Position numbers and translations under genes: made by a program. From NCBI GenBank assembly GCA_023432225.1, contig JAEYUW010000011.1, forward strand, positions 39,593-103,592: a DNA stretch of 64,000 bases, read 5' to 3'. This document shows positions 45,540-53,234 of the stretch, piece after piece. Source of the stretch: Verrucomicrobiota bacterium (GTDB lineage: Bacteria; Verrucomicrobiota; Verrucomicrobiia; Opitutales; Opitutaceae). The number at the start of each line of letters is the position of its first letter. The first letter of the stretch is position 1. The notes under the pieces are model-generated. The model ran no database searches, was not told the DNA's origin, and worked only from the letters and a program-made list of their open reading frames with translations.

Positions 45540-46148
45540 CTACACACAGGCGCGAACGGCGGGATGTTTCGCCACCTGCGTCAGCGCTTGCCGGAGCAGC
45601 GTTTTGCCCGGCTCCATGCGGTGCCAGGGCGACGCCCCGCTCGGATGCGGGAGCGGGATGCAGTCTAGCGCACGGCCGCGGTGGTCGATGCGAAATTTCT
45701 TCCCGATGATGTCGTTCAGCGGTGCCGGCGGCAGGAAGCGGGTGATCGCGAGCTTGCCGACGGGCAACACGAGGTCGGGCTCGAGGAGATCGAGTTCGGC
45801 GTCGAGCCAGCGACCGCACGCGGAAATCTCGTCTTCGTCGGGCACACGATCACCGCCGGCTTCCTTTTTTCCCGGAAAACAACGGCACATCGCGGCGAAG
45901 TAGATGCGATCGCGCGTTTCGTCCTCGGTCCAGTCGAGTGCTTCGTTGAACCACTTGAAGAGCGTCTTGCCCGCAGTCCACGCAAACGGGCGACCGAGGA
46001 CCGGCTCTTTGTCACCTGGCGCCTGGCCGACGAGTAACACGCGCGACACGACTGGGCGGCCGACGACGACCGGCTTGTGCATGCGCGGGCAAGCGCGACA
46101 CGCGGCGAGACGCTCGAGGTGTTTTTGGACGGCAGCGGCAGTGGGCAT
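45540..46148 (-). CDS. Uracil-DNA glycosylase, family 4/5-like
   Basis: The 202-residue enzyme removes uracil from DNA. It has paired Cys (LAACRACPR and MCRCFPGKKEAGG ... SACGRWL) suggesting the [4Fe-4S] cluster of family 4/5, motif A VGQAPGDKEPVLGRPF and motif B IPLPHPSGASPWHR. The GQAPGDKE variant and Ala next to Pro differ from the GExPG of classical family 4, so the subfamily is open. Start at 46148 (MPTAAAVQKHLERL) is chosen over an ATG 81 bases upstream. Confidence 0.9.
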   Translation of the reverse strand: MPTAAAVQKHLERLAACRACPRMHKPVVVGRPVVSRVLLVGQAPGDKEPVLGRPFAWTAGKTLFKWFNEALDWTEDETRDRIYFAAMCRCFPGKKEAGGDRVPDEDEISACGRWLDAELDLLEPDLVLPVGKLAITRFLPPAPLNDIIGKKFRIDHRGRALDCIPLPHPSGASPWHRMEPGKTLLRQALTQVAKHPAVRACV

Positions 46149-46215
46149 GAAGGAGCGAGTGGCTGCGATGTCGTGCCCGCACCGCGAGGAGCGAGCAAGC
46201 TTGCACCTGCGGGCA

Positions 46216-46240
46216 GAAAAAAGGCGCACCAGGGTGCGCC
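46216..46240 (-). terminator. Terminator for the RNA helicase gene
   Basis: On the minus strand GGCGCACC / GGTGCGCC pair around CT, followed by TTTTTT. It lies about 30 bases after the stop of the gene at 46271-47581. Confidence 0.88.
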
Positions 46241-46270
46241 TCGGAAGAACTAAGCGAAAACAACCGCGCT

Positions 46271-47581
46271 TCAGCGACGACCGCGGAAGCTGAAGCCGAC
46301 TTTGCCGCCGTTGCTGTCGCGGCTCGGATGACCGCCGCCACCGTGACCACCGCGGAAACCGCCGCGCTGTCCACCGCCGCCACCACCGCCACGATGCCCG
46401 CCACCGCGGTGGCCGCCGCCGTGCTGGCCGCGGGGCTGCTTGGGTTGGGCGACGCCGAACGGCAGGTAATCGAAACCTTCGAGGCGCAACTCGGGAATTT
46501 TTTGGCCAATGAAGCGCTGGATGTCGCGGATGTCGTCCGCGTTCTCGGGCGTGACGAGCGTGAACGCATCGCCGACCGCCTGCGCGCGACCGGTGCGGCC
46601 GATGCGGTGGACGTAGTCCTCGGGATTCTCCGGCACGTCGTAGTTGATGACGTGCGTGACGCCCGCAACGTCGATGCCGCGCGCGGCAATGTCGGTGGCG
46701 ACCATCACTTCGTATTTGCCGGACTTGAAGCCGGCGAGCGCCTCGATGCGCTGGTTCTGCGAGCGATTCGCGTGGAGGACGGCGACGCTGTGGTTCGCAG
46801 ACTTGAGCTTGCGCGCGATTTTGTCGGCGCCGTGCTTGGTGCGCGAGAAGACGAGCACGCTGTCGAAATCGGTCTTCGCGAGCAACGCGACGAGCAGGTC
46901 AAATTTTTGCCCCAGCGCGACCGGGTAGAGCGCGTGATTGATCGAGCGATTGACGGAGCGATTCACGCCGACTTCGACGCGCTGCGGATTGCGCAGCGCG
47001 AATTGTGCGACCTGCTGGATCTCGGGCGGCACCGTCGCGGAGAAGAACAGCGTCTGACGCTCACGCGGGCAGCGGCTGATGATGTCTTTCACGACGGGCA
47101 GGAAGCCCATGTCGAGCATGCGGTCGACTTCGTCGAGGACGAGAATCTGAATATCGCGCAGATTGATCGAACCGTCCTTCACGTAATCCATGAGACGGCC
47201 GGGCGTGGCGGCGATGACGTCGACGCCTTTGCGCAGTTCGCTGCGTTGGAGGCCGTAGCCGACGCCGCCGAAAACGGCGACGGTGCGCAGATCGGTGAAG
47301 CGCGCGAAGTCGCGGAACGCGGTCTCAACTTGAGCGGCGAGCTCGCGCGTCGGCTCGAGCACGAGCACGCGCGGTTTGGCGGCGTGTTTGCCGAGACGCG
47401 AGAGGATCGGGAGCGCAAACGCGGCGGTTTTGCCAGTGCCTGTTTGCGCGGAGCCGATGAGGTCGCCGCCACCGAGCACGACCGGAATCGCGCGGAGCTG
47501 AATGGGAGTCGGGTCCGTGTAACCGGCGGCTTGGATGCCGCGAAGAACGGGCTCGGAGAGATTGAGAGCTTTGAAGGCCAT
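46271..47581 (-). CDS. DEAD-box RNA helicase (RhlE-like)
   Basis: The 436-residue protein has all superfamily-2 motifs: Q motif in GYTDPTPIQLRAIP, Walker A AQTGTGKTAAFALP, motif II VLDEVDRMLDMGF (DEVD in place of DEAD), SAT in FFSATVPPEI, TDIAARGIDV and HRIGRTGRAQ. The C-terminal 60 residues are Gly/His/Arg-rich with RGG-like repeats that bind RNA. It unwinds RNA in ribosome assembly or RNA decay. It lies near a gene for a glycine-rich RRM protein on the same strand, which suggests a common role in RNA handling, often cold-induced. Confidence 0.95.
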   Translation of the reverse strand: MAFKALNLSEPVLRGIQAAGYTDPTPIQLRAIPVVLGGGDLIGSAQTGTGKTAAFALPILSRLGKHAAKPRVLVLEPTRELAAQVETAFRDFARFTDLRTVAVFGGVGYGLQRSELRKGVDVIAATPGRLMDYVKDGSINLRDIQILVLDEVDRMLDMGFLPVVKDIISRCPRERQTLFFSATVPPEIQQVAQFALRNPQRVEVGVNRSVNRSINHALYPVALGQKFDLLVALLAKTDFDSVLVFSRTKHGADKIARKLKSANHSVAVLHANRSQNQRIEALAGFKSGKYEVMVATDIAARGIDVAGVTHVINYDVPENPEDYVHRIGRTGRAQAVGDAFTLVTPENADDIRDIQRFIGQKIPELRLEGFDYLPFGVAQPKQPRGQHGGGHRGGGHRGGGGGGGQRGGFRGGHGGGGHPSRDSNGGKVGFSFRGRR

Positions 47582-47744
47582 GGGAGGAACGAACCACTGT
47601 CGCGCACAGATCGACGCTAAAATGGAGGACGCGCACCGCGCTGACGGCGGAAACGCGAGGAGCGCTGCGGATTATTTCCGCGGGCGCAGAGAATGAAAGC
47701 GGCGACGACTAGCGAACTAGCGGATGAGTGACTCGCCCGGATAA

Positions 47745-47776
47745 ACAAAAGGGCGGAGCCGCTTGGGCTCCGCCCC
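47745..47776 (-). terminator. Terminator for the RRM protein gene
   Basis: On the minus strand GGGCGGAGCC / GGCTCCGCCC form a 10-bp stem around CAAGC, followed by TTTTGTTT. Confidence 0.9.
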
Positions 47777-47813
47777 GAAAAATCAGTCAGTTTGCGCGAG
47801 GCAAACGGTCGAC

Positions 47814-48212
47814 TTAGTAACGGTCGCGACCGCCACCGAAGCCACCGCGATCGCCACGGTCGCCACCGCGGCCGCCACGGCCACCGCCGAAGCCACCACG
47901 ACCGCCGCCGCCGAAGCCGCGACGCTCGCCACCGCCGAAGCCGCCGCCAGCCGGACGATCTTCCTTCGGGCGGGCTTCGTTAACCTGGAGGGCGCGGCCA
48001 TCGAGCTGGACGCCGTTGGTCTTTTCGATCGCGAGCTTCGCCTCTTCCGGCGTGCCCATCGTAACGAAAGCGAAGCCGCGCGGGCGGCCCGTGAATTTGT
48101 CCATCGCGACGTAGATGTCGGTGACGGCGCCGAACTGCTCGAAGTGCGCGCGCAGCGCTTCTTCGGAGGTCTGGAACGACATGTTGCCGACGTAGAGTTT
48201 GGAGTTGCTCAT
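47814..48212 (-). CDS. RRM-type RNA-binding protein with Gly-rich tail
   Basis: One RNA recognition motif occupies residues 4-83 with RNP2 LYVGNMSF and RNP1 RGFAFVTM. The last 45 residues are Gly/Arg/Phe-rich (GGGGRGGFGGGRGGRGG), as in bacterial cold-induced Rbp proteins. It binds single-stranded RNA and may act with the neighbouring DEAD-box helicase. A long spacer (48213-48460) upstream could hold a 5' leader involved in cold regulation. Confidence 0.95.
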   Translation of the reverse strand: MSNSKLYVGNMSFQTSEEALRAHFEQFGAVTDIYVAMDKFTGRPRGFAFVTMGTPEEAKLAIEKTNGVQLDGRALQVNEARPKEDRPAGGGFGGGERRGFGGGGRGGFGGGRGGRGGDRGDRGGFGGGRDRY

Positions 48213-48460
48213 GTGATGAAATCGTTAGGGGCCTTCGTTCCGCTGCCAGTCCGTTCCCACTGTGGGTTTCAAATCATCACTTAAGCCAAGCAGCTCAGCC
48301 AACGACTCACCAGATCCTGTCATCTAACTCGAAAACTCTTAACGAACGGCGGCGACAGAGCCATCGATGCGCGATGAACGCAAGGGCAATCCAGAGCGGG
48401 AAAGCCCTAATTCCTAACCGGGAGATAGTTAAGCTGCGAATTCCTCGCCACAGAACGGGC
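48213..48460. promoter_or_regulatory. Long leader region upstream of the RRM gene
   Basis: About 250 bases without an ORF, less GC-rich than the flanking genes, separate the RRM gene from the terminator of the next upstream gene. The RRM promoter must lie here. A long untranslated leader is common in cold-induced RNA-binding protein genes; no specific motif was identified. Confidence 0.3.
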
Positions 48461-48492
48461 AAAAGAAAAGGCGCTCCGCATCACGGAGCGCC
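48461..48492 (-). terminator. Terminator for the DUF3016 gene
   Basis: On the minus strand GGCGCTCCG / CGGAGCGCC around TGATG, followed by TTTTCTTTT. It lies about 30 bases past the stop of the gene at 48523-49059. Confidence 0.88.
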
Positions 48493-48522
48493 CGGGAAAG
48501 CCAGAGTCACGAAGCGCGAGAG

Positions 48523-49059
48523 CTATTTCTTTTTCGCCGGAAACTCGCGGCGAATCCAGTCGTTCAACATGTCCTTGTCCCAGCGGAGGGAGTCGCTCTG
48601 CGGAAACGGCGTGCTCATCATGAAGCCGAGATTCTTCAGGTCGCGCTGTCCTTCTGACGCGACCGAGCCATCGGCGTTCAGGAGGCGAAATTCCAACTTC
48701 ACCCGCGGCACGTAGATGTCCTTCACGATGCGGATGTCATCCGCACGGGGGCCGCGCCACGGCTCAAAATCACCGGCGAGGTCAATGTCTTTGATGGTGA
48801 TCACGACGCGCTGGCCCGTCTCCAACCGCGGCGCAATGCGCTCCTGGAGGAATTCACGAAACTGCTCCATGAGTCCTTCCTGGCCGTAATCGCGCGAGGA
48901 GTAACTTTGGGTGAAATCGGTAAACTCAGCCGATTTGTCGAAGATCACTTCGACGGAAGACGGTGAGGATTTCGGGGCGGCGGCTTTGTCGGCGGCGAAC
49001 ACCATGCTGACACCGCACAGCGCTCCCGCGAGGAGTAGAATCGGGCGCAACGCTTTCAT
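48523..49059 (-). CDS. DUF3016-family exported protein
   Basis: The 178-residue protein has a signal peptide (PILLLAGALCGVSMVFA). The mature part matches DUF3016: FDKSAEFTDFTQSYSSRDYG, ERIAPRLETGQRVVITIKDI, DLAGDFEPWRGPRADDIRIV and WDKDMLNDWIRREFP at the end. The function is unknown; members are periplasmic. Start at 49059 (MKALRPILLLAG) is preferred over an ATG 18 bases upstream. Followed by its own terminator. Confidence 0.85.
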   Translation of the reverse strand: MKALRPILLLAGALCGVSMVFAADKAAAPKSSPSSVEVIFDKSAEFTDFTQSYSSRDYGQEGLMEQFREFLQERIAPRLETGQRVVITIKDIDLAGDFEPWRGPRADDIRIVKDIYVPRVKLEFRLLNADGSVASEGQRDLKNLGFMMSTPFPQSDSLRWDKDMLNDWIRREFPAKKK

Positions 49060-49264
49060 GCCGGCACCATGCCGCATTTATATGAAATTTCCAGCGGCTT
49101 CTCTCGTTTACTACACACATGGGCCGAACGACGCATGGGACACACGATTTGCTTGCACGACCGGCGCCGCTGGCTCCATTCAGCGCGATCCACGTGCGCA
49201 TCCGCGCAGGTGGAACAATTTCCACGCCAAGGTGCTCTGACCCAGCACCGACGCACCAAGCACC

Positions 49265-49330
49265 ATGTTAGTCTCCGTCATCATTCTCGCTTTGCTATCC
49301 CTGCTCGTCGCCACCGAGCCGGATAGTTGA
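49265..49330 (+). CDS. Possible 21-residue membrane peptide
   Basis: MLVSVIILALLSLLVATEPD plus a final Ser encodes one hydrophobic helix. It ends about 60 bases before a clear plus-strand terminator at 49393-49421 that belongs to no other plus-strand gene. No ribosome-binding site is evident. It may be a tiny membrane protein or chance. The rest of 49060-49539 shows nothing recognisable. Confidence 0.25.
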   Translation: MLVSVIILALLSLLVATEPDS

Positions 49331-49392
49331 ACGCGCATTTCGCGGCCGTCGTCCCGCGCCCGCTACGCTTCAACCCTTCTCAAATGTTTGAG

Positions 49393-49421
49393 CCGTCTCT
49401 CGCGAGACGGCTTCTTTTTTA
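49393..49421 (+). terminator. Orphan plus-strand terminator
   Basis: GCCGTCTC / GAGACGGC stem of eight base pairs, TCGC loop and TTCTTTTTT tail. The nearest upstream plus-strand gene is only the possible 21-residue ORF, so it ends a short unidentified transcript, possibly a small RNA. Confidence 0.8.
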
Positions 49422-49539
49422 GCTACAACCAACTCACGCATGGAAAATGAGGCAATTTCTCTTTAGCTAAATTGGGCGCTTGCACCGCGTCGGCCGGAAG
49501 GTTTCCGTCCCGCCGCTCACCTCTGTCGTAATAAGTATC

Positions 49540-50724
49540 GTGTCCTCGCTCAAAGCCTCCGTGCGCCGCCTTGGCGCCTCCCTCGTTCAGTGGGTCGACT
49601 CCGACTACACTCTAGAATCCCCGGAAGTCATCCGCGCCCAACCTGATGGCGTGAATCTCGTCCGCTGCATCCCGTTCATCGTTCTGCACCTCGGCTGCCT
49701 CGGCGTGCTCTGGGTCGGCTGGAGCTGGTTTGCCGTTTGGACCGCCGTGTTTCTCTACGTCGTGCGCATGTTCGCCGTCACCGGCATCCTGCACCGCTAT
49801 TTCTCGCACAAATCCTACAGCACGTCCCGCTTCGGCCAATTCCTCCTCGCGCTCTGGGCGGGCACGACGGTGCAGCGCGGTCCGCTTTGGTGGGCTTACC
49901 ATCACCGCCACCATCACCAGCACTCCGACGACGAAGAGGACGCGCACTCGCCGCACGTGCACGGCTTCCTCTGGTCGCACATCGGCTGGATCACCTCGAA
50001 GCGCAACTTCCCCACCGATTACTCGAAGGTCAAAGACCTCACGAAATACCCCGAGCTCGTCTGGCTGAATCGCTTCGACATCGTCGTTCCCGTGCTCTTC
50101 GCGCTCAGCCTCTTCGGCCTCGGCGCATTGCTCGAGAACATCGCCCCCTCGCTCGGCACCAGCGCTTCGCAGCTGCTCGTCTGGGGTTTCTTCATCAGCA
50201 CCACCGCGCTCTTCCACGGCACCGCCTCGATCAACTCTTTCACGCACCTCTGGGGCAAACGCCGCTTCCACACGACCGACGATTCGCGCAACAGCTTCAT
50301 CCTCGCGATCGTTTGCCTCGGCGAAGGCTGGCACAACAACCACCACCGCTACCAAGCCTCCACGCGCAACGGTTTCTATTGGTGGGAAGTCGATCCCACC
50401 TACTACGGCCTGAAGGCGCTCTCGCTCACCGGCTTCATCTGGGGCCTCAAGCCCGTGCCGAAGTCCATCTACGACGAAGCCGAGCGCAACGCCCACGCCG
50501 ACACCATCCGCCGCGTTTCCATCTCGTCCGTGCAAGATGAGATCAACACGCTCCGCCGCGTCGTCCCCACCGCCGCCGCCATCGCCATCGCCACGGTGAA
50601 CTCGCCTGAAGTCGCCGCGCAGATGCAGAAGAAGGACGGCCCCGCGATCCACAAGGACGTGTCCGAACTCGCCGAGCAACCGCCCGCGACTTCGCCGCAA
50701 AAACCGACGCCACCCGTCATCTGA
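49540..50724 (+). CDS. Acyl-CoA / acyl-lipid delta-9 desaturase
   Basis: Membrane di-iron desaturase that puts a cis double bond into a fatty acyl chain. The three His boxes are clear: HRYFSH, WWAYHHRHHHQHSD and EGWHNNHHRY, with four membrane stretches (FIVLHLGCLGVLWVGWSWFA, VWTAVFLYVVRMFAVTG, and two more around 190-250). A Pro/Gln-rich tail of about 60 residues follows the catalytic core. There is no ATG near the start; GTG at 49540 (then SSLKASVRRLGA) is chosen, and a TTG at 49480 is the alternative. It starts the fatty-acid modification island, though a terminator separates it from the next gene. Confidence 0.92.
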   Translation: MSSLKASVRRLGASLVQWVDSDYTLESPEVIRAQPDGVNLVRCIPFIVLHLGCLGVLWVGWSWFAVWTAVFLYVVRMFAVTGILHRYFSHKSYSTSRFGQFLLALWAGTTVQRGPLWWAYHHRHHHQHSDDEEDAHSPHVHGFLWSHIGWITSKRNFPTDYSKVKDLTKYPELVWLNRFDIVVPVLFALSLFGLGALLENIAPSLGTSASQLLVWGFFISTTALFHGTASINSFTHLWGKRRFHTTDDSRNSFILAIVCLGEGWHNNHHRYQASTRNGFYWWEVDPTYYGLKALSLTGFIWGLKPVPKSIYDEAERNAHADTIRRVSISSVQDEINTLRRVVPTAAAIAIATVNSPEVAAQMQKKDGPAIHKDVSELAEQPPATSPQKPTPPVI

Positions 50725-50748
50725 GTAGCGCCGGCTTCCAGCCGGCAC
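50725..50748. repeat. Half-element GTAGCGCCGGCTTCCAGCC
   Basis: GTAGCGCCGGCTTCCAGCCG plus GCAC directly after the desaturase stop is a single hairpin (GCCGGCT/AGCCGGC) resembling one half of the bipartite repeats at 61665-61743 and 26789-26858. Confidence 0.6.
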
Positions 50749-50772
50749 GATAACCTCCGCCTGCCGGAACCC

Positions 50773-50802
50773 AGCCCCGCTTCACCGCGGGGCTTTTTCT
50801 TT
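50773..50802 (+). terminator. Terminator after the desaturase gene
   Basis: AGCCCCGC / GCGGGGCT stem around TTCACC, followed by TTTTCTTTTT. Confidence 0.88.
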
Positions 50803-50908
50803 TTCGCCACACTGCCCGCGCGCTTCGCCGCCGCGGGTTTTTTTGCGTCCGAATTCCATCTCCACCCGTAACTCCCCGACGCCATCCACGCCGCGCCTCA
50901 CCGCACCA

Positions 50909-50940
50909 ATCGAAAATCCAGAATCGAAAATCAAAAATCC
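50909..50940. repeat. TCGAAAATC-type repeat (copy 1)
   Basis: ATCGAAAATCCAGAATCGAA then AATCAAAAATCC: a tandem-like array of GAAAATC/GAATC words, far more AT-rich than its surroundings, immediately before the oxidoreductase start. A similar array is coding at 52611-52650. Confidence 0.75.
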
Positions 50941-50944
50941 CACG

Positions 50945-52273
50945 ATGTCCCGCCCCACTCTCGCCATCGTCGGCACCGGCATCTCCGGCCTCGGCTGCGC
51001 CCACTTCCTGCACCGCGATTTCGACGTCACCCTCTTCGAACAAAACCGCTACACCGGCGGCCACACGAACACCGTGACCGTCCCCGAGCGCGGCACTGCG
51101 CGCCCGCTGCCGATCGACACCGGCTTCATGGTCTTCAACTATGAGACCTACCCGCAGCTCACGCGCCTCTTCGCCCAGCTCAACGTCCCGGTGAAGAAGA
51201 CCGACATGTCCTTCAGCGTGCGCCACGAGGACACCGGTCTCGAATTCTGCGGTTCGTCGCTCAATCACCTCTTCTGCCAGCGCCGCAATCTCCTGCGCCC
51301 GTCGTTCTACCGCATGCTGCTGCAGATCGACCGCTTCAACCACGAAGCGCTCGACGCGCTCGATAACCCCGAGTGGGCGGACATCACGCTCGCCGACTAC
51401 GTGCGCCGCCGCGGCTACGGCGAAGACTTTCTCAATCTCTACGTCATCCCGATGAGCAGCGCCGTATGGTCCACGCCGCCGGCCAAGATGCTCCAGTTCC
51501 CCGCGCGGACGCTCCTCCGCTTTTTCCACAATCACGGCTTCCTCGGCCTCCACACGCAGCACCAATGGTGGACCGTCGACGGCGGCGCGCAGCAATACGT
51601 CACGCGCCTCACCACGCCCTGGCGCGACCGCATCCGCCACGACGCGCGCGTCATCTCCGTCCGCCGCGCGCCCGACGGCGTGTTCATCACCACCGAGGAC
51701 CGCCGCACCGAGCGCTTCGACAAAGTCATCCTCGCCGCGCACGGCCACGAATCCCTCGCGCTCCTCGCCGACGCCACGCCCGACGAGGCGCGCCTCCTCC
51801 GCGAATTTCAATACCAGCCCAACACCGCCACGCTCCACACCGACGCCGCCGTCATGCCGCGCACCAAGCTGGCTTGGTCCGCCTGGAACTACTCCATCGC
51901 GCGCAACGCCGACGGAGCGATCGAACCCATGACGATCTACTGGATGAATCGCCTCCAAGGCGTCTCCGATCGCGAAAACTACTTCGTCTCCATCAACGGC
52001 GCCGAGCGCATCGATCCGCGAAAAGCCCTCCGCACGATCGCCTACGAACACCCGCTGTTCACTCTCGGCGCCGTGCGCGCGCAGCGCGAAATCCCCACGC
52101 TCAACTCCCACGCACTCGGCGCCACCGAGACTTTTTTCTGCGGCGCGTGGACGCGCTACGGCTTCCACGAAGACGGCCTGCTCTCCGCCGTAAATCTTTC
52201 GCGTCTCCTCCTCGGCCGCGATCCGTGGACGAGCGAAGATCCCACTGCCACCGCGCAACTCGCGACCGCCTGA
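50945..52273 (+). CDS. FAD-dependent oxidoreductase (amine-oxidase/desaturase-like) of the fatty-acid island
   Basis: The 442-residue flavoprotein starts with the dinucleotide-binding motif IVGTGISGLGCAHFLH and VTLFEQNRYTGGHTNTV, and continues with GFMVFNYETYPQLTRLF, WWTVDGGAQQYVTRLT and a C-terminal FAD contact (FFCGAWTRYGFHEDGLLSAV). This group of NAD(P)/FAD proteins is regularly found next to DUF1365 and CFA-synthase genes, as here. A role in oxidising or reducing modified acyl chains is therefore likely but not shown. Start at 50945 (MSRPTLAIVGTG). Confidence 0.9.
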   Translation: MSRPTLAIVGTGISGLGCAHFLHRDFDVTLFEQNRYTGGHTNTVTVPERGTARPLPIDTGFMVFNYETYPQLTRLFAQLNVPVKKTDMSFSVRHEDTGLEFCGSSLNHLFCQRRNLLRPSFYRMLLQIDRFNHEALDALDNPEWADITLADYVRRRGYGEDFLNLYVIPMSSAVWSTPPAKMLQFPARTLLRFFHNHGFLGLHTQHQWWTVDGGAQQYVTRLTTPWRDRIRHDARVISVRRAPDGVFITTEDRRTERFDKVILAAHGHESLALLADATPDEARLLREFQYQPNTATLHTDAAVMPRTKLAWSAWNYSIARNADGAIEPMTIYWMNRLQGVSDRENYFVSINGAERIDPRKALRTIAYEHPLFTLGAVRAQREIPTLNSHALGATETFFCGAWTRYGFHEDGLLSAVNLSRLLLGRDPWTSEDPTATAQLATA

Positions 52274-52286
52274 GCCGCTCGTCGTC

Positions 52287-53234
52287 ATGCGTCAGCCCGC
52301 CGCCAACTCCGTAGGGCCGGACCTTTTGTCCGCGCCGCCGCCCGCACCGCCCGGCGCGTCCGATCGCGCACCTGACATCCACGGCGCATCGCTCCGCTCC
52401 TGCCTCTACGAATGCCGCGTGATGCACCACCGCTTCACGCCGAAACCGCACCGCTTCGACTACCGGCTCTTCTATCTCGCAATCGACCTCGGCGAACTCG
52501 ACGCGCTGCACGCACGCCTGCGGCTCTTCTCCGTCAACCGCACCAACCTCTACAGCCTGCGCGAGTCCGACTTCTTCCCGACGCACGAACCGCTGCACAA
52601 CCCGACCGGTTCGAAAATCGAAAATCGAGAATCGAAAACCCAAAATCTCAAGCAACGCGTCATCACCTGGCTCGCCGACCGCGGCATCGATCTCGCCGAC
52701 GGTCGCATCCTTCTCGTCACGCTCCCACGCGTCGCGGGCTATCTCTTCAATCCCGTCTCGTTCTACTTCTGCTTCGATCGCGCGGGCACGCCGGTGACCG
52801 CCATCGCCGAAGTCACCAACACCTTTCGCGAGATGAAGCCTTTCCACGTCAGCGAGCGCGCCGACGCGACAACCTTTCATCTGCGCGCCCCGAAAAATTT
52901 CTACGTCTCACCGTTCTCCGACGTCGACGTCGCCTTCGACTTCACACTGCGCACGCCCGTCGACCGCCTTTCGATCCAGATCGACGACTACGCCGGCTCC
53001 GAGCGCACGCTCACGAGCACGCTGCACGGCCCGCGCGCGTCGCTCACCGACGCACGCCTCGCGTGGTTCACCGCAAAATACCCGCTGCTCACGCTCCGCG
53101 TCATCGCGCTGATCCACTGGCACGCCTTGCGATTGTGGCTGAAACGCATCCGTTGGTTTCCGAAAGCCGCTCGCGCCGCCGAACAGCGCGACCTCTACCG
53201 TCCCCACGCTTCGCTCGCTTCCGCCAAGTCATGA
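52287..53234 (+). CDS. DUF1365 protein of the fatty-acid island
   Basis: The 315-residue protein matches DUF1365: SCLYECRVMHHRFTPKPHRF, DYRLFYLAIDLGELDAL, RVAGYLFNPVSFYFCFDRAG, VTNTFREMKPFHVS and KNFYVSPFSDVD. The function is unknown, but it is almost always linked to CFA-type methyltransferases. Residues about 109-121 (SKIENRESKTQNL) are encoded by an AT-rich dispersed repeat inserted in frame. The first 35 residues before SCLYECRV are unconserved and the true start may be further in. It overlaps the CFA gene by four bases (ATGA). Confidence 0.9.
   Translation: MRQPAANSVGPDLLSAPPPAPPGASDRAPDIHGASLRSCLYECRVMHHRFTPKPHRFDYRLFYLAIDLGELDALHARLRLFSVNRTNLYSLRESDFFPTHEPLHNPTGSKIENRESKTQNLKQRVITWLADRGIDLADGRILLVTLPRVAGYLFNPVSFYFCFDRAGTPVTAIAEVTNTFREMKPFHVSERADATTFHLRAPKNFYVSPFSDVDVAFDFTLRTPVDRLSIQIDDYAGSERTLTSTLHGPRASLTDARLAWFTAKYPLLTLRVIALIHWHALRLWLKRIRWFPKAARAAEQRDLYRPHASLASAKS
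52611..52650. repeat. TCGAAAATC-type repeat inside the DUF1365 gene
   Basis: TCGAAAATCGAAAATCGAGA followed by ATCGAAAACCCAAAATCTCA resembles the non-coding array at 50909-50940, 1.7 kb upstream. It is translated in frame as part of DUF1365. Confidence 0.8.

Noticed and set aside
52412..53230. N-terminal extension of the Cfa protein through the DUF1365 gene
   Set aside because: The extension is the Arg/Pro-rich shifted frame of DUF1365; the ATG at 53231 gives a normal-size Cfa with a four-base overlap.
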